Shown: one piece after another, positions 31,055-43,095 of the stretch
Position numbering within the stretch: the stretch's first letter is position 1
Layout: each line of letters begins with the position of its first letter
Assembly: GCF_030272615.1 (NCBI RefSeq)
Contig: NC_081413.1
Span: 557,221,136-557,285,135, forward strand
Source: Cryptomeria japonica
Taxonomy: Eukaryota > Streptophyta > Pinopsida > Cupressales > Cupressaceae
Length of the DNA stretch: 64,000 nt
Reading direction: 5' to 3'
The notes under the pieces: generated by a model
Database searches by the model: none
What the model was told of the DNA's origin: nothing
Seen by the model: the letters and a program-made list of their open reading frames with translations, nothing else
Made by a program: the position numbers and the translations under genes

Positions 31055-32342
31055 AGCTAGATCAACATGATTCACCGCTTGATAGAAAAACAACATAGCA
31101 TCACATAAAAAAGACATCACATATGACACACATATTTTTCACGTGGAAAACTTAATTGGGAAAAACCATGGTGGGGATGAATACCCACAAGCTGTTTTGA
31201 ACTCTTTAGAAGTCCGCTCTGTTAGGAGCCTTGTCCAGTTAAGGACTAATACAATAGGTTCTGTTAGGAACCGATCCTGTTAGGGATCACTCGGTTAAGG
31301 GATGGCTAGAATATTCGGTTAAGGGTTAAACCCTGTTAAAGGTTATCTTGTTAGAGGATTTCAAGAACTCAATGGTTTTGAGTCACCCTGTTAAAGGATT
31401 TACAGTAAGCCGATTAAAGCTACCTTGTTAAGGGATTTCCCAACTGTTGAAGTGGTTAGAGATCAACAGGTATTACAATGATCTGGTAACAACACTCAAT
31501 GCCAATGCAGATCCACTTTCACTCCTCTTCACCTTCTGCACTTACACTCTGCAGGTATCACTTCTCTCTTCTGGTCTGGCAAGAATCACATATCTCTTCT
31601 CTTGGATACACACAGACAACTTTTGCCAACAACCTCAGAAAGAAACATAACATCAACCTTATAGGAAATAGATAGGCTGGTAGCTTAAACCCTAAACCCT
31701 AAACCTATTAGGTTAAGCAATTCAAACGGTTCAATCCTGACCGTTGAGCACATTGCATTAAATGCAACAGTCTTGAACCGATCTTAAGACGTTCTCCATC
31801 GTTCATTTTACATCGATTTCATGGTGGCTGATAACCCATCACACGTTATCATCATTTACAGACTTCGCACATTCCTGAGGTAGATAGGGACAATCTCCTT
31901 CATGCAAGATCCTTCATGCACACAAAGCTAATGTGGCAACACAATTTGTTCTTCGTTACAATGCTAACTCATCACACAAAGTCACCGATTGAGTCATACA
32001 GGCTTGAGGCACTTCAACCGGAAACCCTGAAGTTGATACTACCAACCGGTAGTCATACAAAGCTTCCATGTGCCGGTTCCCATAACCACATGTCGGTTCA
32101 CCTTAAGCAAACACACTGCTTCACTTTGGCACAAATACCGATTCACAGTGTTATACCGGTTCTCACATATACCGATTCTTGGTAATATACCGATTCTTGG
32201 TAACATACCGGTTCTCACATATACTGGTTCTTGGTAACATATCGGTTCTCACATATACCAATTCTCTCCTCTTCAGCATATTGACATCAATGACAACATA
32301 CAATGTCATCATGTCTTCATATCAGTTCACATAATGCCAACA
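30717..32342 (-). repeat. Element F 5' LTR
   Basis: 1,626 bp, matching 24793-26321 but about 100 bp longer. The extra bases lie mainly near 32070-32270, where an ACCGGTTCTCACATAT / GGTTCTTGGTAACATA unit is repeated several times. Contains the shorter (AT)n array (30992-31051), and a G run of 14 (30761-30774). Confidence 0.93.
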
Positions 32343-33788
32343 ATGTTCCTACGCTACTTTGGGATATCCACAAGTGATTAGAGTAGCCGGGATGGTTCCC
32401 AAGTATTGTCTTGTTTATTTTCTACGAATTATTCCAATAAAGTTTTGGGGCATGTCCTAATGGTGTCTATGTGGGAAGCTCACTAAGCTACGTGATCTTA
32501 TGTAAAATACAGTCATGGATCACTACGACTTGCTGACTACAACATATACCTTAACCATATGAGCATGAACCATTATGGAGGGTCCATATTCTTTATCTAT
32601 GTTGCTTTCTTACAGGTACAATGCTCCAAACTTGGTTCCTACTACCTCGTCCAAGATTGATACTGCCATGCTCAATGATGAAAAATAAAAGCCCTATGGA
32701 TCATCATTCTGTCTCATCTGTATATATTGCATTATGTTGCATTCCATCCATCCATACATTCATATAGCTGCATATCATTCATACATAGTCATCACAATGC
32801 ATACTCTATTTTCTTCTTCTTCGATAAGAATGAGTCATAGGTCCTCCATTTATTATATCTAACATCAAACCCCCCCACCCTCCCTATCTTGATTGTCAAC
32901 ATCATCATAATCCCTTCATCGTGCCCCATCAATCCAATCAAGCCACATTCATCACCATCCATCTCTAACATAAGGGGTTGTGTTTTCCATCCTCAATCAT
33001 CCCAATCAAGCAAGTTACCCTGTCTGCACAAGTACATCAACCACACGCACACCTAGACTATCAACATATATTTTGATCAAGTATCTTCAGATCTCAACAA
33101 GTAATCAATCATGACAAACCTAGACTACAACATGCATTTATTACAATGATCTTAGTCTCAACGGGGCTACTATGATTCATCACAAATAACCTACCACGCT
33201 AACAATATCAATTGATCAACCCATCAAACACAATCATATCGGACAATTACATCAATTGTCTAAGTCTCAACGAGTATTATGCTTCATATACCTTGACTTC
33301 ATCAGACAATTACATCAATTGTCTAAGTCACCAACAAGTCACTTTGATTCATTTACTCAGGCTTTATCCTGTCCAAGCGAACAACTGACATCAACTGTCA
33401 TGCTTTGACTCGATCAGAGAAATTCTATTGATTGCACCCGATTGTCTAACCAATTTTGATCAATTGTATAGCATCAATTGAAAGCATAAACACCACATTT
33501 ACACTGTATCTCTTGTAGGACCTAAGGTTACTCACTGGATTGATGTTTCTTCGTATTCACTCCATATTTCTCTCGTTCTTTCACCGTTATTGATATTTTC
33601 TTCTCTTCGACCTCCCCGCCAATTCTCGTTCTTTTTCGAGAGATCACCCAATTTTTCAAAAAAAATTGGCCCATCTCTCGAGGGACATACCAACCACTAA
33701 ATTAACATTTCAGGGGCATATTTCTTCTCACCTATTTTTCTTTATTTGAAATGACGCGATAAACCACACCGTCTCAAAGAGGGGCAAA
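32343..33788 (+). other. Element C 3' noncoding part right of F, with polypurine tract
   Basis: Continues C after the ATGTT duplication. No gene. It contains repeats of ATCAATTG and ATTACATCAATTGTCTAAG (33240-33330), a pyrimidine-rich stretch with inverted GAGAGAT words (33640-33690), and ends in GTCTCAAAGAGGGGCAAA (33771-33788), the polypurine tract. The same tract precedes the 3' LTRs of D (52333-52350) and, altered, E (39171-39188). Confidence 0.75.
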
Positions 33789-35257
33789 TGTAGTCACATA
33801 AATTTGTCCATTTAATTAAATAAATATTTATTATTTATTTGATTAATAAATCCACTAGTTAACAACTAATTAAATTAACATTTAATTAATTCATCCTCAA
33901 ACATTCACCTATTAATTAAAATAAATTATTCAATTTATCTTAATTAATTCATTACACCAAATTCACAATCAATTAAATGAATAAATCCTATTTATTTAAT
34001 TTAATCCCCTTTCCTCTTTTAAATAAATTAATTAAAACATTTATTTAAATCATTAAACTCCCCCCACTTGCATTCTCCTACAAATGCAAGTCGCAACCAC
34101 AAGTTGAAATAAATTAATTTTATTTTAATTTAAAACTTATTTTCTCTCACCCACCAAATCCACTTGCAATCCTAAATCCCCTTCTAGACTCTTCTAACCA
34201 CTTTCTAATCATTCCTAATTAGCCTAATCCATCCCCTAAATATTGTCACATTCCTAAGCAACTTGAAGTCACTTATCAAAGACTTCAAAGTCTTTGAAAA
34301 GCATTTAATGCTTTGTGTTCAACAAGCTAACCCCTAAAGTCTTCCAAACCACTAATGGCTCTTACATGACCATTAATGGCTCTTACATAACCATTTATGG
34401 TTAAATCCACTTGCACCCATGGTTAGAGACTTTACCTCTAACTCAACCCTCATGTAACCCATGTGTCTCTTCAAGCATTTATTGCTTTGACCATTGTTAT
34501 CCTCACTAACTCTTGGACAAGAGTTTATCGATTGGATAAAGACATTATTTATTAGATAATGGCTTTATTCTTTCAACTCAACATTAACCTTATCTCCCAA
34601 GTTAACCCTCAAGTCATGTCAAGCATTTAATGCTTATTCCCTCTCCTCTCAACCCATCTCTTGTTGACATTTATTATCCTTGGATTGGATTGAAAGCCTT
34701 CACATGGATCATAAACCCTTCAATCCTGGGCCTTGTTGAGATTACTCAATCTCAACCTTCCATTGTTCCATTTTACCTATAAATAGAGCTCATTTCTTCA
34801 TAATCCAGATCCTGAAAACTTTTATGCATCTAACTTATAGTGAATTTTAGAGAACATTTAGCATAATCATTTACATTTACTCTTTTGGACTAAAATTAAC
34901 ACTAGATTAGATAATATCTCATTTTTTTAGCTTGTTCATGTTTGCATTTTCATGAGCTCTTATTTTATAATCTTGAATCTCCATAAGATATCCAAAAAAA
35001 TAGTGCAAAAAGCTACTGAGAGCTACATTCATTTGGGAACTTGGAGAGGAAAGGAACAAGGGAGGAGAAGCTACAAGCATGGTGGAAGGCATTTGAAGAT
35101 GTCTAGTTGGATTTCTTAGATTCATTAAGCTTTATATCTTATGTGTTGTGTCTCTCTTGATATGCTTGATTAGGCTATTGTTTAAATTGTGATTTCTAAA
35201 CACTAACGCCTGATTTTGTTGCTTGTTGTTTGTGTTCGACATTACATTGTCCTAACA
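33789..35257 (+). repeat. Element C 3' LTR
   Basis: Starts TGTAGTCACATAAA after the polypurine tract. The first 300 bp are a series of AT-rich palindromes such as ATTAAATAAATATTTATTATTTATTT. TATA box TATAAATA at 34778-34785. The right end is uncertain, either ATTACA (35246) or CTAACA (35257); beyond it RNase H sequence of E begins. No second copy is in the window, so the end cannot be fixed by comparison. Confidence 0.65.
34778..34785 (+). promoter_or_regulatory. Putative TATA box in element C 3' LTR
   Basis: CCTATAAATAGAGCTC context, a classic plant TATA element, at the position expected for the U3/R border. E has CCTATAAATATCCCCC at 39839-39854 and D CTATATAAGG at 40745-40754. Confidence 0.6.
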
Positions 35258-35269
35258 ATCTCCTTTTTG

Positions 35270-35890
35270 CAGAGGATCAAATCCATTGAAGTATTTGCTC
35301 AACAAGACGACATTGACAGAAAGACTAGCAAAATGGGTCATGATCCTAAGTGAGTTTGATATTGAATATGTAGATAGAAAATCTATCAAAGGGCAAGTCA
35401 TTGCCAACCAACTAGCAGAGGTACCACTTCCAGATGATTGTCCTTTACACATTGAATTTCTTGATGTTGATATCCTAACAATGACCACAAAGAAATGACA
35501 ATTATATTTTGATGGATCATATACACAACATGGATCGGGAGCAGGCATTCTATTCATTACACCACAAGGTCATGCTATTCCAAAAGCATACAAATTAAGC
35601 TTTCCATGCACTAACAATACAACAAAATATGAAGCTTTGGTCACAGAAATCAAAATGGCTATAGAATGGAACATTACACAGCTACAAGTCTTTGGAGACT
35701 CTAAGAGCATCATCAATCAAATCAATGATGATTATCAAACAAAAGATGAAAAGCTAATGCCTTATAAGAAGATGGTTGATGATGTCAAGAAATACTTTGT
35801 CGAAATAACTTTTTAGAAGATTCTGAGGAATGACAATAAAGCAGCAGACGCCATGACAACACTTGCTTCTCTACTTCAAACACAGGAAAA
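35270..35890 (+). pseudogene. pol: Element E RNase H tail and second RNase H
   Basis: NPLKYLLNKTTLTERLAKWVMILSEF and EYVDRKSIKGQVIANQLAE are the RNase H tail. After a TGA at 35496 the second RNase H reads LYFDGSYTQHGSGAGILF, TNNTTKYEALVTEIKMA, LQVFGDSKSIINQ, with the DGS, YEA and GDS acidic residues all present, then a TAG in the KYFVEITF region (near 35815) and ADAMTTLASLLQT. The second RNase H is better preserved than in C. Confidence 0.8.
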
Positions 35891-37215
35891 TCAAGAGCAT
35901 TATGAATTCCTGGTGGAAGAGTTGTTTTACCCTGCTCATAATTGTCCTGATTCCGAAACTATCTGTCACTTTGTTGGACATGATTCCTTCCACTATGGCC
36001 AAACTTATACATACCTGAAAGATAATATCCTCCCCCCTGACTTATCAAAGAACCAAAAGATAAACTTTATTCACCAATCCTCCCATTATACTCTTTTCGC
36101 AGATACCCTTTTTAAAGGAGGTTTGAACGGTAATCTCTTAAGATGTTTCGAGTAAGAAGAATCTGAGAAGGCCTTAAATGATGTTCATAATGACATTTGT
36201 GGCACTCAGTCAAGTGGTCTTACCCTTTCAAAAAAACTCATATGCTTGGGATATAATTGGCCAACTATAGAACGAGATTATTTTCAGGTAGCTAAAACAT
36301 GCAAACAATGTCAGGTCCATGGAAATTTAATTCATGCACCAGCACAAGAACTTCATTCTTTGGCAACATCTTGGCCTTTCTGCTAATGGGGTCTTGATCT
36401 AGTAGGAAAGATAAATCCTCTTTCATCCAATGGTCACAAATTCATCCTTGTAGCTACATAATATCTCACAAAATGGATTGAGGCAGTACCTCTCATCAAT
36501 ATCACAAGAAAATAAATTGTTGCATTTATCTTGAACTACATCATATGTCGCTATGGCATACCCATGACCATTATCATTGATAATGGGCGACCGTTTAAGA
36601 ACCAAGATGTACAAGAGCTTTGTGAGAAATTCAAGATCCAACATAGATTCTCCACACCCTACTATCCCCAAGGGAATAGGCAAGCAGAAGCATCAAACAA
36701 GACTATTATGAAAAATCCTCAAAAAGACAGTGAATGATGCTGGCAGAGATTGGCATATTCAATTGAACCCTGCTATATGGGCCACACCTTTCTCTCTTGT
36801 TTATGGATTAGAAGCAATACTGCCAATCGAAGTAGAGATACCTTCTCTACGAGTATCATTAAAAGGCCTTATCCCAGATGAAGAACAACGAGTATCTAGA
36901 TTGCAAGAGTTAGAATTGATCCATGAACAAAGACAAAATATCTTTGATCATTTAAAAGTATATCAACAATGAATGTGTCACAATTATAATCACAAGGTTA
37001 AACCAAGAGCCTTTCAAGTTGGAGAACTAATACTAAAAGAAAATCCACGCAACCAGACAAATCGAGAAAAGAAAGGGAAGTTTGAACCAAACTCGTTAGG
37101 TTTGTTTGTGGTCATAGCAGTATTTGGATCAGCAGCATATTAGCTATCAATGCAAGATGAAGATTAACTCGAAGAACCCATCAATAGCATGCATCTGAAG
37201 AAGTTTTATGTCTAA
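35891..37215 (+). pseudogene. pol: Element E integrase, several stops
   Basis: Zinc region DVHNDICGTQSSG and CKQCQVHGN; core WGLDLVGKINP (first Asp), IIIDNGRPFKNQDV (second Asp intact) and YYPQGNRQAEASNK (Glu). C-terminal part IEVEIPSLRVSL, HNYNHKVKPRAFQVGEL and KKGKFEPNSLG, ending NSMHLKKFYV at 37215. Stops near 36152, 36383, 36461, 36513, 36970 and 37141, and a frameshift near 36720-36735 where the open frame changes. Of the two plus-strand Gypsy integrases, this one keeps all three catalytic acids. Confidence 0.85.
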
Positions 37216-37222
37216 AAAATAT

Positions 37223-37497
37223 AAAACAGTGGAAAAGCAGAAAAATCCCAAAACAGTGGAAAAACAAAAAAATCCAAAAACAGTGGAAAAACAAAAAAAT
37301 CCAAAAATAGTGGAAAAGCATAAAAATCCAAAAACATTGGAAAAGCATAAAAACTCAAAACAGTGGAAAAGTAGAAAAAATAAAAAATAGTGGAAAAGCA
37401 GAAAAATCCAAAAATAGTGGAAAAGCAAAAAAATCAAAAACAGTGGAAAAGCAGAAAAATCCCAAAATAGTGGAAAAACAGAAAAAATCAAAAATAG
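37223..37497 (+). repeat. 27-bp tandem repeat after element E integrase
   Basis: About ten copies of AAAACAGTGGAAAAGCAGAAAAATCCC with drift and one- or two-base indels, starting eight bases after the integrase stop. D and C have only short A-rich strings at the equivalent place (47705-47775; 24100-24150). Noncoding by position, although one frame is open for 60 codons. Confidence 0.9.
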
Positions 37498-39188
37498 CAA
37501 AAACAACTAAAATAAACTAAAAAAATCAAATATGAGAAAAAGTGCAATAAAAACAAATGGTGAAATCCCGACAATAGGCGCTATCTGTCAGCCAGCTCTT
37601 ACATCTATTAGTTCATGCATCCTTCCCCTTGCATTCATTTTTTATTAGCGTTGTTCATATCCATAATAAAGCCTTTGTACATACGCGAGCATCACAACTA
37701 GTTTTTCGCCATGGTTTGGATCATTGGGTATATCATAATAAGTTTGTTTCTAGGCTTGGGGCAAAATCCTGCACCTAGCTGGGGGCAAAAAAATTCGATC
37801 GTTTTGAGCTTAATCAAACAAGTAGAGCAACAGTTAGACAACTTTTGTCAAATGAAAAATTGAGACACATCCAACATTAAACACGAGATCAAATTGTCAA
37901 CCATCAAAGCTATCACATGTCAGTCTAAGCACAACACACACTTTTCAATGGATGATATCTTTCGGATAATGATTTTAACACTTTGGTTCAACTTTAATAT
38001 ATCTTGATTTTCGCTATCATGATTTCTGAGTGACTCCAGGATGTCTTTGACTAGAGGAACAAGGAAGGAACATGATATTTTTCTTGACTGTTGTCTGTAA
38101 ATTAATCATTAATATGTGCAAATTTATCTCAGTACATGAGTATCGGGGTATCATTGAAGACATTTCCGATTTGCATATAGAAATGGTTAATATTGCTTGT
38201 TTTACGCAAGCAACACTCAGGTCATTTTGGTTTAATTATACCTTGATGCTTGTGCTAACTTGCAATATCAAAATCTAGGAAAGTAGTGCTCAGGTCATCA
38301 TGGTTCAATTATACCATTGATGTTTGCACTCACTTCCCACATTTAAAAAAGAAAGTTCAATGATGATAAAATGCAATAACCCAGTGACTGGTCAGATCAT
38401 AGCTTTGCATTTCATTTGCATTTTTGCATTTTCATTTATATTTCATTCTTGTTGGGACCACAAAAGCTCATCTTATCCAAGGCCAAAATCTATCACATGA
38501 ATTATCAATGTATCATCATAGGTGTATACACAGTCAAAACAATGACTCATCTCTCTCCATATATTGTCGATACAACGAAAATCTTATGCTACCCCCTCAA
38601 ATGAACCCACTTCAGCATATCTGATTCTTCTTGCAACAAGATATCAACAAAACATCAGTTCTTTATCCAATCAATCTTATCAATTCTATCAATCCATCGT
38701 ATTTGATCCATTCTATCAAGTCTTATACAGGATGTATCTTTCCTAAAACTAGACGTTTTGATCAAGTCTTATACAGGATATATCGTTCCTAAAACCAGAC
38801 ACTTAGATCATCTTTGTCTTATATGTGAGGTGTCATTCCTAAAACTAGACTAGATCTCAATCTTATCAATATAATCAATCTTATCCATTCAATAAATCTC
38901 TATCAATCATCACATCGAGAATCACATCATTGTGATAAAAAGAACTCACACTTTCATCAATCAACATTGCAGAAATCAAATCATCTAATCAGGAAATGAA
39001 TTCCGCAAAGATCCAAACACTCCAAAGGTCAATTATCTCAATTGATATCTCAAGGGGGCATCATCATACTGCAATTTATAAATCAATGTTTGGGGCATCC
39101 TATCGAACCATATCACATCAACATCATCAAAATGAGATTATTCTTTGAATCAACGGGCCATCACACCTTGCTTCAAAGAGGGGAAAAA
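37498..39188 (+). other. Element E 3' noncoding region and polypurine tract
   Basis: No supported gene. It includes GGTGAAATCC with GGCGCT (37559-37585), AGCTGGGGGCAAAAAAA (37777-37793), a threefold repeat with TCTTATACAGGAT and CCTAAAACTAGAC (38725-38855) of about 47 bp per unit, and TTCAAAGAGGGGAAAAA (39172-39188) as the polypurine tract. Confidence 0.6.
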
Positions 39189-40320
39189 TGTATACACCTA
39201 AAAATGATCTAAAGATAATTAGTTAAATAAGCAATTATTTAATTAATCCCCCCTCCCAATTTAATTGAATTCATTAGAAATTTGACTAAATTATTCCATT
39301 CATCTACTTATTAATAAATCTAAGGATTTATTTAATAGGTTCATTTCAATCGTCCACTTTGATTAATTAATCTGAATTAATTAATCCTCCTCCATTAAAT
39401 TCATTTCTTCTAATCTCCTAATTAATTAAAACACATCAATTTATGAGTTGTTGAAAGTTATTTAGCATTTTCCTATTATTTGAATTTTTAAATTCAAATT
39501 AGCCACATGCCTCCTAACTTCTAACCACCTAACCTAACCCATTCCACCTAACCCTAGGATTAACTAGCCCTATCCTAACTTCCTCATCCTAACCTCCTTA
39601 TCCTAACTTCCTATGCTGTGGATATTTTTCCCTTGAGACACATGGCACTTATACCACATGTCTCCTCCCTTGGACACTTGCCCTGTTATGAGCAAGGCTC
39701 CTTGACACTTGTCACCACAGAGATGACAAGTGTCCCTCCCTCCAACCTCTTCTCCAATCTCCTCCAATTTCACCCTTGATATCTTAAAACTTAATCTTGA
39801 CCATTGATTCCTGCCACCTCACCTCTAGCCTTGGAAATCCTATAAATATCCCCCAGTTTGGAGCACAAAGGATCCCATCTCATATCATTTTAGGATTTGT
39901 TATTATAGGCACATCCATTTTAGCATATCATTTTTAAGCATTATTATTTTAGGCAATTGCATCTTAGATCTAGCTTAATTTGATCGTTTTCTAGCATAAT
40001 TGTTAAATCTTGTAACTTAATCAATCTCTATTCTAGCTTAATTGCATCATCATCATCATAGCTTAATCATGCATATCATTAGCCTAATTATACTCTTGGA
40101 TTAATATATCATAATCAATCTCATCTATCTTGCATATCATATCATTTCAAATCCTCCGTCTAGGTGTAGTCAAGTCAATGGGATTGCTTATCCAGATTTG
40201 AGAGGAAATCCACACTCCCATCTCTTGGGAGGCACTAGGTCGCTTTGTCATGATTTATATTTCTTTTGATTTCAATTTGCTAACCATGCTTGTAATGATC
40301 TATTGAGTGTTTGTGTTGCA
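39189..40320 (+). repeat. Element E 3' LTR
   Basis: Starts TGTATACACCTAAA after the polypurine tract, similar for about ten bases to the D LTR (TGTAGACACCTAAA) but different beyond. U3 has AT palindromes (39220-39385), and a TATA box TATAAATA at 39841-39848. The likely end is GTTGCA at 40320, eight bases before D starts. The end is inferred from the terminal CA only. Confidence 0.65.
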
Positions 40321-40328
40321 ACTGCAGG

Positions 40329-41094
40329 TGTAGACACCTAAAATTGTCATGTCTAATTAAATAAATATTTTATTTATTTAATTATCTAAGCTTAATTCTT
40401 CTATAAATAAAATAAATCTTTCTTTATTTAATTAATTCATTTATTCTCTTCTAGCCTTATTTCTCATTTAAATAAATATATTTATTTATTTAAATTATCC
40501 TTTTCCTAAATTAAATAAATATCTTATTTATTTAATTGATCTCACTTCTTCTATTAATTAAATAAATTTTTATTTATTTAATTAATTCATTAACCTTTTC
40601 CACCCATGACACATGTCATTCATCTCTTAATTCCTACACTACCTACCCCTTTCATTATTTTATTATTTATTTTACCTACTTCTAATCATAGTCGACCTTC
40701 TTTTACACCTCTTAATCTTATCCCTCCATTTCATATTGTGTCTTCTATATAAGGAGATGCTTCCCTCATTATCAAACCCTAATGAATGATCTTAAGGACT
40801 TGACTACACTACGATCCTACTTGCAACTACATTCCGTTCTTTGTTGAGCTCTTGTGCACATAAAATCTGAGAGCAAATACATCAAACAAGATCAATGGAG
40901 ATAGGAAGAATGGAGATCCAAACTCTATTGGACATGTGATGGTATAATCTTTGTGATTTTGTTTGATTTGCATTGTCTTAGGTAATCTTCATATGTTATG
41001 GTGGATCTTTGTTGTTGTTAGGCTAGGGTTTTGTGGTTGAATTCATTTAGCCTTTCAATATCGTTATTATTGTTATCCATTTTCATCATATACA
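40329..41094 (+). repeat. Element D 5' LTR
   Basis: 766 bp, TGTAGACACC to ATATACA. U3 has five AT-rich palindromes in the first 260 bp, then TATATAAGG at 40746-40754. Aligned throughout with 52351-53117. Confidence 0.95.
40746..40754 (+). promoter_or_regulatory. Putative TATA box in element D 5' LTR
   Basis: TATATAAGG within TCTTCTATATAAGGAGATGC; conserved in the 3' LTR at 52769-52777. It is the only strong TATA site in the LTR and lies about 340 bp before its end. Confidence 0.6.
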
Positions 41095-41117
41095 TTTTGG
41101 CATGCCCGGTGGGACTC
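41095..41117 (+). other. Element D putative primer binding site
   Basis: TTTTGGCATGCCCGGTGGGAC begins right after the LTR. The position and TGG start fit a primer site, but I cannot name the tRNA; it is not the initiator Met site used by the Copia elements here. Confidence 0.45.
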
Positions 41118-41192
41118 TTGTCCCTTTTGTATTTAACATTTTTGTTGCAGATCTTGTGTTTTGAAGTTGCAGATCTGATGTTTTCGATAGCA

Positions 41193-41680
41193 TTTTGATA
41201 TTCCCCGCGTCTACGCACTTTTGGATCACGTTTTTGGCTTTCTGTCGCGTCTGTACACTTTCGGATCACGTCTGTGTTCTCGAATCGCGTCTATGAACCT
41301 CTAAACCGCGTCTGTGTTTCTGGCAGTATTTTCATTTTCTAGATTGCAGGTTTTCATTATAGGCGCGTCTGTGGGCACGTTAATCGCGTCTGTGAGATCT
41401 AATCACGTTTGTGATCATTTTAATCGCGTCTGTGTCTTGCAGGATTTTCTGTTTTGCATTTTTTTGCAGAAACGCGTTTGTGTTGTGGAATCGCATCTAT
41501 GGGCAATTTAATCGCGTCTGTGATCATTTTAATCACGTCTGTGCTTTGCAGGGTTTTTTGTTTTGCATTTTTTTTGCAGAAACGCGTTTGTGAGGTGTTA
41601 AATCATGTTTGTGTTGTGGAATCACGTCTGTGTAGGGTGGAATTGCGTCTATGTAAGGTAAAATCGCATCTATGTTAACA
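41193..41680 (+). repeat. Dispersed CGCGTCTGTG word, block 1
   Basis: I count 19 copies of CGCGTCTGTG or one- or two-base variants, spaced about 15-60 bp apart. Variants are mostly CACGTCTGTG, CGCATCTATG and CGCGTTTGTG, the C-to-T or G-to-A changes expected at methylated CpG. Block 2 with eight copies is at 42905-43095. Confidence 0.9.
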
Positions 41681-42904
41681 AAATAAAAAATAAAAAATAA
41701 AAAATTTAGGTTTTCATTTTTCGCCATTTTGTCTTACATTTAATGTTTCAGATCTGGTTTATTTTGAGCTAACGTTTTCAGATCTAGCTAACGAAATTGG
41801 TGCAGCTTGTCTTGAAAGCAAAATCACTTTTTTTGAAGGCCCCTATTTTCACAAAGTCTTTTGGATTTAAAATTTACCTAACTTGTGTGCTTGCAGGAAG
41901 GGGTGATTATTTGAAACAATCCAAACTACTAACAACTCTTTGTTGCAGGTCCTTGGCAAGGGTTTTTGGATTTTTATTGTGTGCCTTGTTTTCATAGACT
42001 AGCAAACATTTCAATTGGTGCACTAAAATTGAATCATTGTCTTTTGTGTTTTGAGCAATAGGCTCTTTTTGTTTAATCTTTAGAGGGCCTGTCTTCCCAT
42101 GTGGTCATTAGGACTACTAGTGAGAAGAGAACAATCCAAGTGGTAGCGAGGAAAACCCACCTCTTCCGAACCACTATAAACAACTATATTCATGGTGAAA
42201 ACTATGGATAATGTGTGTTGATTAGTTCATACCGACACTATGTGTCCCCATAAACCCGTTTGATCAAATTTATTTGATCAGTTGTAGGGCGTAACCCCTA
42301 CCGGCTGGGAGCCTTCTGTATTTACGGAACTGAAAGTGTCGCATGTATGGCCACATGAGCGGATGCCCTTACTAGCACCTTTTTGTTTTAGAAGCCCAAA
42401 TCCTTCTAGTTGTTGGGGCAGGCGATCGGACCTCTGGTAGCGGCCCACACACATACGGTTCTTAGTAGAGATACAAAGTTCACCACGGGGAGTTTTCGTG
42501 GGGATTGATGCTTGGCTGACCCAAGAAGTGAGTGCTGAGGGTGGAGCCAGTGAGGTCAAGCATCTAAGTATCCGCTCTGAATAGTGTAGCCTCGGGGGTA
42601 AAACCCCTATCGGATCAACAACTATTGTCTTGGCCAGCCATAAGAATTGTGCTTGACTTATTTTAAACATTCAAAACATTCAAGACCAAACAACAAAACA
42701 TTGTGTCTTTTGTGTCTTCAAGTGTATGCAAAACATTTTTACATCAAACAACACACTTTTCTTGGAGTCATTTTGAGTCGACACTTGCAAACATTGGGTA
42801 TTCATCAACACTGTGTCCTCTTGTCACAAAAAACAGTCAAACAGTCAGATTTGGTCACAACAAAACAACTTCACAGATTGAAAAAAATTGCACAAATTTT
42901 GCAG

Positions 42905-43095
42905 AAACGCGTCTGTGTCTGACATAATAGCGTCTGTGTTGTATAACCGCGTCTGTGAAGGGCAGAATCGTGTCTGTGTTCCCAGAATAAACATTACACT
43001 TTGCAAAAAATCTTAGAAGCGCGTCTGTGTTAAACAGAGCCACGTCTGTGTCGGGAAACCGCGTCTGTGAAGTATACAGGCGCGTCTGTGTTCAG
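42905..43095 (+). repeat. Dispersed CGCGTCTGTG word, block 2
   Basis: Eight copies in 190 bp (for example ACGCGTCTGTGTC, CCGCGTCTGTGAAG, GCGCGTCTGTGTT), better preserved than block 1. It ends about 490 bp before the gag start. All copies point the same way in both blocks. Confidence 0.9.

Larger units (their letters stand above)
24793..32342 (-). mobile_element. Element F: full-length Ty1/Copia retrotransposon, inactivated
   Basis: 7,550 bp with LTRs at 24793-26321 and 30717-32342, a primer site at 30703-30716 and a polypurine tract at 26322-26335. Flanked by a perfect 5-bp target duplication, ATGTT (24788-24792 and 32343-32347). Gag, protease, integrase, reverse transcriptase and RNase H follow in Copia order on the minus strand (30645 down to 26577), with stops and frameshifts between most domains. 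Inserted in the 3' noncoding region of C. Confidence 0.93.
6498..35257 (+). mobile_element. Element C: Tat-type Ty3/Gypsy retrotransposon, split by elements B and F (and A at its left)
   Basis: The visible order is leader (6498-9050), gag start (9051-9170), element B, rest of gag, protease, linker with G-patch-like motif, reverse transcriptase, RNase H, second RNase H, integrase (to 24019), 3' noncoding (24020-24792), element F, more 3' noncoding (32343-33770), polypurine tract and 3' LTR (33789 to about 35257). The second RNase H between RNase H and integrase is the mark of the Tat lineage. The two halves around F rejoin at an ATGTT target duplication, which proves they were contiguous. The 5' LTR is not in the window and should lie left of A. 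Many stops and frameshifts show that C is dead. Confidence 0.8.
35258..40320 (+). mobile_element. Element E: 3' half of a Tat-type Gypsy element
   Basis: Begins abruptly inside the RNase H domain right after the 3' LTR of C, then has a second RNase H, integrase, 3' noncoding sequence, a polypurine tract and an LTR (39189 to about 40320). The missing 5' half is best explained by insertion of C into E, leaving it left of the window. The LTR sequence differs from those of C and D, so E is a separate family. Confidence 0.7.

Noticed and set aside
38072-38746. Short frames in the E 3' region
   Set aside because: Noncoding AT-rich sequence with drifting repeats; no similarity among elements at protein level.
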